Shown here piece after piece: positions 7,288 to 13,569 of a stretch of 13,569 nucleotides of DNA. The position numbers and the translations under genes were made by a program. The stretch is from JAQIBY01 sp046546095 (GTDB lineage: Bacteria; Bacteroidota; Bacteroidia; Bacteroidales; ML635J-15). The notes under the pieces are model-generated. The model did not search any database. It saw only the letters and a list, made by a program, of their open reading frames with translations, and was not told where the DNA came from. The stretch's first letter is position 1. Each line of letters begins with the position of its first letter. The DNA is taken from positions 1-13,569 of the forward strand of contig JBKGYK010000076.1 in the NCBI GenBank assembly GCA_046546095.1, given 5' to 3'.

Positions 7288-7369
7288 GCCGGCAATGAAA
7301 ACTCACAGAATCAGGAGGATTTATCACAAAATCCTGATCTGCAATCATTCCATATATGCAATTGCCGGC
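7288..7369. repeat. Nested inverted repeats in the leader of the amidohydrolase gene
   Basis: GCCGGCAAT (7288-7296) and ATTGCCGGC (7361-7369) are perfect 9-base inverted copies. Between them a second hairpin forms from ATCAGG-AGG-ATTT (7310-7322) and AAATCCTGAT (7328-7338), with a 5-base loop and a 3-base bulge. The structure lies about 120 bases before the start of the amidohydrolase gene and just after the mannosidase remnant. There is no T-tract, so it is not an obvious terminator. It could be a structured leader or a relic. Confidence 0.4.
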
Positions 7370-7491
7370 CATTGTGGCGAGTCCGGGCAAGACAACAGTC
7401 AAAACTGATATCACAGAAAAACCCTCAAAAAAAAGATTTGTATCACAAAAAAAAGCTACTTTCGCTGAACAAGCGACTAAGAAATTGTTTT

Positions 7492-9123
7492 ATGATAAAG
7501 AATGGCATGATTGCCCTGATATTAATTGGATTGAGTATGACTGCATGCAAAAAAGAAACGGCTGACCTGATTCTGGAAAATGGCCGGATATATACTCTGG
7601 ATGAGAAGTTTTCCACGGCAGAAGCAATGGTAATAAAAGAAGGTAAAATTGCTGCTGTGGGAAACACAAAAGTAATAAATGAAAACTGGAAATCAGATCA
7701 GCGCATTGATTTGGAAAAGAAAATTGTTTACCCCGGCTTTATTGATGCCCATGCACATTTTACCGGTTACGCTGAAAACCTTTATCGCTACGCCGATTTG
7801 GTGGATGCTGCCAGTTTTGATGAGGTGCTTGATCGGCTTGATGAGCACGATGCACAGTCGGATGATGCCTGGCTCTGCGGCCGCGGCTGGGACCAAAACG
7901 ACTGGCCGGGACAAGAATATCCGGATAAAACCGAACTGGACAAACGCTGGCCCGATACACCCGTCTACCTGGTGCGCATTGATTACCATGCGGCGCTTGT
8001 GAATTCAAAAGCCCTGGAAATGGCCGGAATTACAGCAGATTCACGCAAAAGTGGCGGTGAATACGTCAAAAAAGACGGTGAGCTTACCGGTGTTCTGGTT
8101 GACAATGCCATGGATGATGTCCGTAAACTGATACCACCACTCACGAAAGAGCAATGGCTGGATGCACTGAAAATTGCTGAAAAAAATCTGACCGAAACCG
8201 GTCTGACCATGGTCTCCGATGCCGGCCTGGACAAGCAAATGCTTGAGTGGCTGGATGGCTTTTACAAGGCCGGAGATCTCAAAATCCGCAACAATGCCAT
8301 GCTGTATCCCACTGAGGAAAATTACAAACGCTTTTTGCCGGAGGGCCCGTATCACAGCGACCGCCTTACAATTCAGGCCATTAAACTCTTTGGTGATGGA
8401 GCCCTGGGCAGTAGGGGTGCGTATTTGCTTGAAGATTATGCCGATGACCCGGGCAACCGCGGTTTCATGCTGGAAGATACCGCCTATTATGAAAAGCATT
8501 GCCAAAAAGCGGCTGAAAACGGTTTCCAGGTGTGTTCGCACAGCATTGGTGATGCCTCGCTGCGGGTGCTGCTGGATGTGTATGAGCCGTTTGTAAAAGA
8601 TAAAAAAGATCACCGCTGGCGTATTGAACACGCCCAGACGGTTCACCCGGAAGATTTGCCACGCTTTGGGGAGCTTGATGTGATTCCGAGCATACAAAGC
8701 ACCCATTGCACATCGGATATGGACTGGGCACGAATACGCCTGGGAGAAGAGCGCCTGAAAACCGCTTATGTATTTCAGGATTTACTTAATCAAACAGGCT
8801 GGATCATCAACGGAACGGATTTTCCGATTGAAGAAATAAATCCGTTGTACACGTTTTATGCCGCGGTTTTTCGTACCCACCACGACGGGACACCCAAGGG
8901 CGGTTTTCAGATGGAAAATGCCTTGTCACGTGAAGATGCCCTTCGTTCCATGACCATCTGGGCAGCCAAAGGCAGTTTTGATGAGGATACAAGAGGCAGT
9001 ATAGAAGCCGGTAAATTTGCAGATTTTGTTATCCTCGATACGGATCTGATGGAGGCTTCACCCAAAGAAGTGCTGGATGCTGAAGTGCTTGGTACCTGGA
9101 TACAGGGGGAAAAGCTGTATTGA
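7492..9123 (+). CDS. YtcJ-like metal-dependent amidohydrolase (Amidohydro_3), lipoprotein
   Basis: The 543-residue protein from ATG 7492 has a lipoprotein signal (hydrophobic 6-17, MTAC with Cys19), so it is exported and lipid-anchored. The amidohydrolase core follows: GRIYTLDEKFSTAEAMVIKE (31-50), PGFIDAHAHF with metal ligands His87 and His89, GRGWDQNDWP (130-139), IKLFGDGALGSRGAYL (297-312), SHSIGDASLRV with His350, WRIEHAQ with His380, and GTDFPIEEINPL with Asp443. It ends with IEAGKFADFVILD (504-516), the composite beta-sandwich part. This order is that of the YtcJ/N-substituted formamide deformylase group (amide hydrolysis with a TIM barrel and metal). The substrate cannot be told from sequence. 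The frame is open to an upstream TTG (7273), but the added 73 residues are basic and unstructured and would hide the signal peptide, so 7492 is preferred. Confidence 0.9.
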   Translation: MIKNGMIALILIGLSMTACKKETADLILENGRIYTLDEKFSTAEAMVIKEGKIAAVGNTKVINENWKSDQRIDLEKKIVYPGFIDAHAHFTGYAENLYRYADLVDAASFDEVLDRLDEHDAQSDDAWLCGRGWDQNDWPGQEYPDKTELDKRWPDTPVYLVRIDYHAALVNSKALEMAGITADSRKSGGEYVKKDGELTGVLVDNAMDDVRKLIPPLTKEQWLDALKIAEKNLTETGLTMVSDAGLDKQMLEWLDGFYKAGDLKIRNNAMLYPTEENYKRFLPEGPYHSDRLTIQAIKLFGDGALGSRGAYLLEDYADDPGNRGFMLEDTAYYEKHCQKAAENGFQVCSHSIGDASLRVLLDVYEPFVKDKKDHRWRIEHAQTVHPEDLPRFGELDVIPSIQSTHCTSDMDWARIRLGEERLKTAYVFQDLLNQTGWIINGTDFPIEEINPLYTFYAAVFRTHHDGTPKGGFQMENALSREDALRSMTIWAAKGSFDEDTRGSIEAGKFADFVILDTDLMEASPKEVLDAEVLGTWIQGEKLY

Positions 9124-9145
9124 TGTTGGCTCTGAATAAATTGCA

Positions 9146-9177
9146 TTTGAGTTGTGATGAAAATTACATTATATTTG
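9146..9177 (+). promoter_or_regulatory. Bacteroidota-type promoter of the ATPase gene
   Basis: TTTG (9146-9149), a 20-base spacer and TATATTTG (9170-9177) match the TTTG-N19/20-TAnnTTTG pattern exactly. Transcription would begin near 9184, inside the repeat before the ATPase start, giving a leader of about 40 bases. The -7 box lies within the outer part of the left repeat (9161-9208), so if the gene moves as a unit it carries at least part of its promoter. Confidence 0.65.
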
Positions 9178-9208
9178 TTACGTTAAATATGTAACGCAAA
9201 AAGTGTAT
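9161..9208 (+). repeat. Left flanking repeat of the ATPase gene (copy A)
   Basis: GTAACGCAAAAAGTGTAT (9191-9208) matches 16 of 18 bases of the reverse complement of 10351-10368. Further out, AAATTACA (9161-9168) is matched in inverted form by TGTAATTT (10377-10384), with a length difference between the two parts. GTTACGTTAAATATGTAA (9177-9194) also matches 10364-10381 directly (15 of 18), and the block contains an internal dyad CGTTA/TAACG. The two flanks thus carry related sequence in both orientations. Confidence 0.6.
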
Positions 9209-9226
9209 CGTAAAAAATGTAATGAT

Positions 9227-10348
9227 ATGATTGTAAGAAATCCGTTTCCCATTTCAGATTACGTTTCACCCGAATATTTTTGTGATCGTGAGGATGAGTT
9301 AGAGAGGCTCAAGTCTGCTGTTCAGGGCAATCGAAACGTGGCAATGCTTTCCATTCGGCGTATGGGTAAAACCACGCTGATAAAGCATTTGATGTATAGG
9401 ATGTCAGAGTGGAAAGGGTATAAATGCCTATATTTTGACATATTGCCAAGTGTTGACTTACGAGATTTTGTCCGGATTTTCAGCAATGCAATCGTTCAGG
9501 ATGCCAGTAAAAAGAAGAATTTTATGAAAAAAATGACTGATTTTCTTTCTTCTTTACAGGCTAAACTGGTGTTTGATCAGGTGAGTGGCTTACCATCTGT
9601 AGAGTTTGATTTTAAAAGTGAAAATGAATCAGCCCTGTCTCTTGGAAAAATATTTGCTTATCTGGCAAAGCAAAAAGAAACCTATCTTATTGCGATTGAC
9701 GAATTTCAGCAAATATTAAATTATCCTGAGAAAAATGTTGAGGCTACATTGAGAACCTTTGTTCAAAATCAACATAAAGATGTGTTTATTTTTTCCGGAA
9801 GCAGTAAGCACAAAATGATCTCAATGTTTACCGTATCTTCACGGCCGTTTTATCAAAGTGGTGATCTGATGGAGGTGAATCCAATTGATAAAAGCAGATA
9901 TGTGGATTTTATTGAAAGCAAATTCAGGGAAAAAGGCCGGCATATTGAAAAACCTATGATTGAGAAAACGATGGAAAACTATCACAGTCATACGTTTTAT
10001 ATTCAGTATTACTTTAACCGCTTGTTTGAAAAAAGTACGAAACGTGTCAAAGAATCGGATTTTAAACGCGTGTCAGAAATGATACTGAAAGAAAGAGAGA
10101 GTGTTTTCTATAATTACAGAAGCCTGTTAAGTGATTTGCAATTCAAATTAATGATTGCCTTGGCAAAAGAGGGTGGTACAGTTCAGATTAATGCAAAAGC
10201 ATTTATTCAAAAGCACGGTTTACCATTGCCAAGCTCTGTGAATACAGCGGCCAAATCATTGATTAACAAGGAAATGATATATAAAGAAAATGCCAGGTAC
10301 ATGGTATACGATGTGTTTTTTGAAAAATGGCTTGAAAAAACCTTCTGA
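9227..10348 (+). CDS. Archaeal-type AAA ATPase (ATPase_2/PF01637-like) with C-terminal winged helix
   Basis: The 373-residue protein starts MIVRNPFPISDYV and has FCDREDELERLKSAV (18-32), the usual N-terminal F-x-x-R-x-x-E-x-x-x-L of this family. The Walker A loop is SIRRMGKTTLI (42-52), with Ser where the first Gly normally stands. Walker B is YLIAIDEFQQI (153-163, Asp158, Glu159), and a sensor-like strand FIFSGSSKHKM lies at 187-197. The C-terminal part (about 300-373) looks like a winged helix (FKLMIALAKEGG, SVNTAAKSLINKEMIY, VYDVFFEKWL). Such ATPases are widespread and multi-copy in archaea and Bacteroidota, and their role is poorly known. A GTG at 9203 would add eight residues, but ATG 9227 puts the protein start next to the conserved block. 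The gene is framed by inverted repeats and has its own promoter. Confidence 0.85.
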   Translation: MIVRNPFPISDYVSPEYFCDREDELERLKSAVQGNRNVAMLSIRRMGKTTLIKHLMYRMSEWKGYKCLYFDILPSVDLRDFVRIFSNAIVQDASKKKNFMKKMTDFLSSLQAKLVFDQVSGLPSVEFDFKSENESALSLGKIFAYLAKQKETYLIAIDEFQQILNYPEKNVEATLRTFVQNQHKDVFIFSGSSKHKMISMFTVSSRPFYQSGDLMEVNPIDKSRYVDFIESKFREKGRHIEKPMIEKTMENYHSHTFYIQYYFNRLFEKSTKRVKESDFKRVSEMILKERESVFYNYRSLLSDLQFKLMIALAKEGGTVQINAKAFIQKHGLPLPSSVNTAAKSLINKEMIYKENARYMVYDVFFEKWLEKTF

Positions 10349-10349
10349 T

Positions 10350-10384
10350 TATACACTTTTTTCGTAACGTAAAATCTGTAATTT
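10350..10384 (-). repeat. Right flanking repeat of the ATPase gene (copy B, inverted)
   Basis: The repeat begins two bases after the ATPase stop codon. Its reverse complement contains GTTACGAAAAAAGTGTAT, 16 of 18 identical to copy A at 9191-9208. It ends in TGTAATTT, the inverted form of AAATTACA at 9161-9168. The LD-carboxypeptidase gene starts six bases further on, so the repeat also occupies that gene's promoter region. Confidence 0.6.
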
Positions 10385-10389
10385 GCAAC

Positions 10390-11280
10390 ATGAACCATCC
10401 AAAACCACTCAAAAAAGGCGATCGCATTGAGATTGTCAGTCCGGCCGGAAGACTTGACCCGGTCTTAATTTCTGCTGCCAGAAAACGTTTGGTGGCGGCA
10501 GGTTTTGTTGTGAGCATTGCTCCCCATGCTGCAGGACGGTTTTATAAATATGCCGCTACAGATGCTCAGCGGCTTGAAGATTTGCAAACCAGTCTTGATA
10601 ATCCGGAGGTAAAGGCAGTACTTTGCGCCCGTGGCGGATACGGAACGATGCGCATTGTTGATCAAATCAGTTTTGAAAAAGCTGCTGAACAGCAAAAATG
10701 GCTGATTGGTTTCAGTGACATCACAGCATTGCACGCCGCTGCATACAAGCAGGGTATGATGAGCCTGCACGGCTTAATGGCCAAAGACATTGTGCATGGT
10801 AGTGATGAAGCGGTAAAACAGTTTTTGGCTGTGCTTGGCGGAACGAATGATCCGTTGACCATCAACTCACATCCGATGAACCGAAAGGGCAAGGCAGAGG
10901 GTCCCCTGATTGGCGGTAACCTGAGCATGTTGTATGCCCTGCGGGGGACACCTTACGATACCGACTGGAAGGGTGCCGTCTTGTTTGTTGAAGATCTGGG
11001 AGAAAACCTGTATCATCTGGATCGCATCATGCAAAACCTCAGACTGGGCGGAAAACTTCAAAAACTGGCCGGCCTCATTGTGGGCCAGTTTACCGGGATG
11101 GAAGATCCTGAATTCGGAAAACCCACTTACGAAATCATAGAGGAAGCCGTTGCCAGCTTTGATTACCCCGTAATGTACAATTTTCCCATCGGGCATGTAT
11201 CCTATTCCCGTAGTTTGCTGCACGGGCATTCAGCAAGGCTGGAAGCAGGTGATAAAAATTGTATACTACATTTTGAATAA
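10390..11280 (+). CDS. ldcA: LD-carboxypeptidase (peptidase family S66)
   Basis: The 296-residue product matches the S66 family (LD-carboxypeptidase A/MccF) over its whole length: KKGDRIEIVSPAG (8-20), AVLCARGGYGTMRIV (76-90), WLIGFSDITALH (104-115), EGPLIGGNLSML (170-181), VLFVEDLGENLYHLDR (197-212) and FPIGHV (265-270). The catalytic triad is visible as Ser109 in GFSD, Glu201 in VED and His269 in GHV; the spacing agrees with Ser115, Glu217 and His285 of the P. aeruginosa enzyme. It cleaves the terminal D-alanine from murein tetrapeptides during peptidoglycan recycling and is cytoplasmic (no signal peptide). It begins 41 bases after the ATPase gene and converges on glmM with only nine bases between the two stop codons. 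Confidence 0.92.
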   Translation: MNHPKPLKKGDRIEIVSPAGRLDPVLISAARKRLVAAGFVVSIAPHAAGRFYKYAATDAQRLEDLQTSLDNPEVKAVLCARGGYGTMRIVDQISFEKAAEQQKWLIGFSDITALHAAAYKQGMMSLHGLMAKDIVHGSDEAVKQFLAVLGGTNDPLTINSHPMNRKGKAEGPLIGGNLSMLYALRGTPYDTDWKGAVLFVEDLGENLYHLDRIMQNLRLGGKLQKLAGLIVGQFTGMEDPEFGKPTYEIIEEAVASFDYPVMYNFPIGHVSYSRSLLHGHSARLEAGDKNCILHFE

Positions 11281-11289
11281 TGACCTCAC

Positions 11290-12690
11290 TTATCCGATAG
11301 CTTCAATTTCCGACATAATCTTGTGGGCAAGTTCTTCGGCTCGCTTGCGGGTTTTGCTTTCTGAATATATCCGTATGATGGGCTCTGTATTGGATTTTCG
11401 CAGATGAACCCATTCTTTGCCAAATTCAATTTTTACACCATCCACTGTGCTGACGGGTTGACCGGCATACTTCTCTTTCATTGCCTGCAAAATTGCATCC
11501 ACATTGGTTTCCGGGGTGAGTTGAATTTTATTTTTGGAGATAACATATTCAGGATAACCGGAGCGTATGGCTGACACCTTGCTGCCCCGCTTAGCCATCA
11601 ATGTCAGAAACAAAGCGATGCCAACCAGTGCATCACGGCCTGAATGCAGGTCGGGATAGATTATCCCGCCGTTGCCTTCACCGCCAATCACAGCATTGAC
11701 TTCCTTCATTTTCTCAACCACATTAACTTCTCCAACAGCAGAGGCATGATACTCTGCACCCTCATAAGCCTCGGTGATATCGCGTAAAGCACGGGTTGAA
11801 GACATGTTGCTTACCGTGTTGCCACGTTTGTTTTGCAGAATGAAATCTGCCACAGCTACCAGGGTATACTCCTCGCCAAACATGCTGCCGTCTTCGCACA
11901 CGATAGCAAGTCGATCCACATCGGGATCAACCACAAAACCAACATCAGCCCCTTCTTTACGAATGGTTTCTGAAATTGCGCTAAGATTTTCAGGCAAGGG
12001 TTCCGGATTGTGCGGAAAATCACCTGTTGGTTCGCAGTAAAGTTCTTTTATCTGGTTTACGCCCAATGCTTTCAGCAATTTGGGGATGCTGATGCCGCCC
12101 ACGGAATTTACGCAGTCGATGGCAACGGTATAATTCTGCTGACGTATTTTTTCCACATCCACCAGTGGCAAATCCAGAATTGCCTGAATGTGCTTGTCTT
12201 CGTAATTGCCGATGGAAAATGATGAACCCAGATTCATCACATCCTGATAGGTGAAATCAGCTGTTTCTGCCAGCTTCAGAATGGTTTTCCCTTCTTCCGT
12301 GTTGAGGAATTCGCCCTTATTGTTGAGAAGTTTGAGTGCGTTGTATTCTTTGGGGTTGTGACTTGCCGTGATGATGATGCCGCCATCTGCCTTTTCCATA
12401 ATGACAGCCATTTCCGTTGTTGGTGTACTGGCAAGCCCGATGTTGATGATATCAATGCCCATGCTGCTCAGGGTAGCGCAGATGATATCTGATACCATGG
12501 GGCCGGAAATCCGGGCATCCCTGCCTACCACTACCTGAATTTTATCTGTTTTGGGATTTTTCCCTGATGAACTTATCAGCCAGTCTGCATAGGCTGAAGC
12601 AAACAGTACAATATCCTGAGGTGTTAGATTATCGCCGGGTTTGCCGCCAATGGTGCCGCGGATGCCGGATATGGATTTTATCAGTGTCAT
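11290..12690 (-). CDS. glmM: Phosphoglucosamine mutase-type alpha-D-phosphohexomutase
   Basis: The 466-residue protein shows all four domains of the family: the N-terminal SGIRGTIGG (8-16) and VVVGRDARISG (53-63), the phosphoserine loop IITASHNPKEYNALK with Ser110, the metal loop DPDVDR (255-260), the sugar-binding loop GGEGNGG (336-342) and the C-terminal phosphate-binding RKSNTEPIIRIY (431-442). It would convert glucosamine-6-phosphate to glucosamine-1-phosphate for UDP-GlcNAc, peptidoglycan and lipopolysaccharide synthesis. The GEGNGG loop is the form usual in archaeal and Bacteroidota enzymes, instead of GEQSGH of E. coli GlmM; activity on mannose or glucose phosphates cannot be excluded. 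A hairpin terminator separates it from the upstream gene, so it is likely transcribed alone. Confidence 0.85.
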   Translation of the reverse strand: MTLIKSISGIRGTIGGKPGDNLTPQDIVLFASAYADWLISSSGKNPKTDKIQVVVGRDARISGPMVSDIICATLSSMGIDIINIGLASTPTTEMAVIMEKADGGIIITASHNPKEYNALKLLNNKGEFLNTEEGKTILKLAETADFTYQDVMNLGSSFSIGNYEDKHIQAILDLPLVDVEKIRQQNYTVAIDCVNSVGGISIPKLLKALGVNQIKELYCEPTGDFPHNPEPLPENLSAISETIRKEGADVGFVVDPDVDRLAIVCEDGSMFGEEYTLVAVADFILQNKRGNTVSNMSSTRALRDITEAYEGAEYHASAVGEVNVVEKMKEVNAVIGGEGNGGIIYPDLHSGRDALVGIALFLTLMAKRGSKVSAIRSGYPEYVISKNKIQLTPETNVDAILQAMKEKYAGQPVSTVDGVKIEFGKEWVHLRKSNTEPIIRIYSESKTRKRAEELAHKIMSEIEAIG

Positions 12691-12708
12691 AATGTATCTT
12701 TTGGCGTA

Positions 12709-12750
12709 AAATTACAAAATATTCGGCTAAGAAGACATGTTTGCCGAATA
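12709..12750 (-). terminator. Probable intrinsic terminator after the cysteine-motif gene
   Basis: TATTCGGC (12720-12727) and GCCGAATA (12743-12750) form a perfect 8-bp stem around a 15-base loop. On the minus strand the stem is followed by TTTTGTAATTTTA. It lies between the stop of the upstream gene (12791) and the start of glmM (12690), so it probably ends the upstream transcript. The loop is larger than usual; a regulator site for glmM is an alternative. Confidence 0.5.
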
Positions 12751-12790
12751 AATGACGAATCAAACACATAAAACCATGTTATTCAGTATA

Positions 12791-13531
12791 TCAGGCATCC
12801 TGGGTGTCAAAACCTGGCCGTTTGAAATCCCATGCTCCCTGAAATTGGACTTCTACAGTACGCTTCATCCTTGAGAGCTGTCGCAAAAATTCCAGCACTT
12901 CATCTTCCCATTCGGGAAAAGTTTTGTACAATACCGAAAGTGCCTCAATTGATCGCTGTATAGCAATCAGGGCAATTTTTGCACTACCCAGTTGGTCATT
13001 TTGCCAGAGTTCACGCATTTCGGGATCATCCTGCAAGGAAAAATCCTTCATCAGGCTTCTGGTAATTTTGACTCCGATAAAAAGACTATACCAACGGATG
13101 ACTTCGGCACTGTCGCGCACAGCGGGATCTTCGTGCCCGGAAATTGTCTCCATCTTTGGAGCCAGCCAGTCTGATACGGAAAAACCGTACTTTTTGGCCA
13201 ATTTCTCTATCGGGGTTTCCGGCTGCTCCAGGAAATTTGGAGGGGTATCCTCATCATCGGTGAGGAGTTCAATGCCAGCATCATCGGCCATTTCCTGCAA
13301 CATTTCTGCAGCCACTTCGAAATTAAGCCGGATGCGCTCCCAGAATTCCTGATTTTCCATGTCCTGTGACAGCCTGTCGCCATTATCAGCTTGCTCCATG
13401 GAAAAAACACGGCAGCGACTGGTGAAGGTGCATCGTTCACACCAGCGGTCACAGTAATTGTGAATGCCGGATATATAGCGATCATCCATGGCCATTGCCC
13501 TGATTTTCCGTTTGTATTCCTCTTTATCCAT
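12791..13531 (-). CDS. Hypothetical protein with N-terminal CX3CX2CX5C motif
   Basis: The 246-residue product has no signal peptide or membrane segment. Near the N-terminus it carries HNYCDRWCERCTFTSRC, with Cys27, Cys31, Cys34 and Cys40 spaced C-x3-C-x2-C-x5-C, which could bind zinc or an iron-sulfur cluster. The rest is mostly helical and acidic (for example WERIRLNFEVAAEMLQEMAD, and TPPNFLEQPETPIEKLAKKY around 95-114). A conserved-looking core, VIRWYSLFIGVKITRSLM, is followed by GSAKIALIAIQRSIEAL and a C-terminal tail that ends FDTQDA. I do not recognise the family and will not assign a function. The start at 13531 is close to the right-edge repeat, so its promoter probably overlaps that repeat. 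A hairpin terminator follows it. Confidence 0.75.
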   Translation of the reverse strand: MDKEEYKRKIRAMAMDDRYISGIHNYCDRWCERCTFTSRCRVFSMEQADNGDRLSQDMENQEFWERIRLNFEVAAEMLQEMADDAGIELLTDDEDTPPNFLEQPETPIEKLAKKYGFSVSDWLAPKMETISGHEDPAVRDSAEVIRWYSLFIGVKITRSLMKDFSLQDDPEMRELWQNDQLGSAKIALIAIQRSIEALSVLYKTFPEWEDEVLEFLRQLSRMKRTVEVQFQGAWDFKRPGFDTQDA

Positions 13532-13545
13532 AAGAATATTTATGG

Positions 13546-13569
13546 TTTACGTTTCAAAAAAAGTGTTTA
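13546..13569 (+). repeat. Third copy of the ATPase-flanking repeat, at the window edge (copy C)
   Basis: The last 24 bases, starting TTTACGTTTC and ending AAAGTGTTTA, match the reverse complement of copy B in 20 of 23 bases and have the same orientation as copy A, which lies just before the ATPase start. TATTTATG (13537-13544), one mismatch from a -7 element, precedes it as TATATTTG precedes copy A, with a TTTG (13511-13514) 22 bases upstream. Confidence 0.5.

Noticed and set aside
7273..7491. Extended N-terminus of the amidohydrolase from a TTG codon
   Set aside because: The added 73 residues are basic and lack any pattern, and they would bury the clear lipoprotein signal that starts at 7492.
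7356..7565. 69-residue plus-strand frame starting MQLPAIVASPGK
   Set aside because: Its start reads fairly well, but it runs into the amidohydrolase gene in another frame and has no independent support.
8041..8706. 221-residue minus-strand frame
   Set aside because: It lies wholly opposite the well-supported amidohydrolase gene.
9203..9226. GTG start adding eight residues to the ATPase
   Set aside because: The codon lies inside the flanking repeat, and the ATG at 9227 directly precedes the conserved N-terminal block.
1..13569. CRISPR arrays, tRNA/rRNA genes, transposases, integrases, known defence systems
   Set aside because: No spaced direct-repeat array, RNA gene, DDE/tyrosine/serine recombinase motif or recognised defence gene was seen; the ATPase alone does not define a defence system.

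Overview
The window looks like chromosomal DNA of a member of the Bacteroidota. The evidence is promoter-like pairs of the Bacteroidota type (TTTG, about 20 bases, TAnnTTTG), almost no Shine-Dalgarno sequences, many lipoprotein signal peptides, outer-membrane beta-barrel proteins, and a GlmM-type phosphohexomutase with a GEGNGG loop. Base composition is moderately AT-rich. There are no rRNA or tRNA genes, no CRISPR array and no recognisable transposase. The identification stops at phylum level.

Layout. Positions 2-64 probably hold the 3' end of a plus-strand gene. A minus-strand run of four genes follows (2729 down to 126): a beta-barrel lipoprotein, a second barrel protein broken by a frameshift, a flavodoxin-like protein and a DUF6544-type lipoprotein. 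Spacing is 0 to 21 bases, so they are probably one operon; an 18-bp perfect palindrome sits just before the first start codon. Next comes a two-gene minus-strand operon (tandem universal stress protein, then a prohibitin-like SPFH membrane protein) closed by a terminator hairpin. A uridine-phosphorylase-like gene is divergent from it, and their promoters overlap. After a 316-base stretch without a clear gene comes a small acidic lipoprotein. Divergent from that is a decayed GH2 beta-mannosidase-type gene of which only the C-terminal part is still open. Then follow a YtcJ-like lipoprotein amidohydrolase, an archaeal-type (PF01637-like) AAA ATPase, an LD-carboxypeptidase, and convergent to these a glmM-like gene and a cysteine-motif protein of unknown function.

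The most interesting signal is a short repeat around the ATPase gene. An 18-base sequence just before its start recurs in inverted orientation just after its stop (16 of 18 identical). A third copy (20 of 23 identical to the second) lies at the right edge of the window, in the orientation expected if another gene of this kind begins just outside. The ATPase may therefore be a small dispersed cassette with its own ends and promoter.

Functional themes are cell-envelope and peptidoglycan metabolism (glmM for UDP-GlcNAc supply, LD-carboxypeptidase for murein recycling), nucleoside salvage, stress response and membrane quality control, and envelope lipoproteins of unknown role. Two of the genes are broken (second barrel protein, mannosidase), so the region shows ongoing gene decay, unless the single-base frameshift is a sequencing error.
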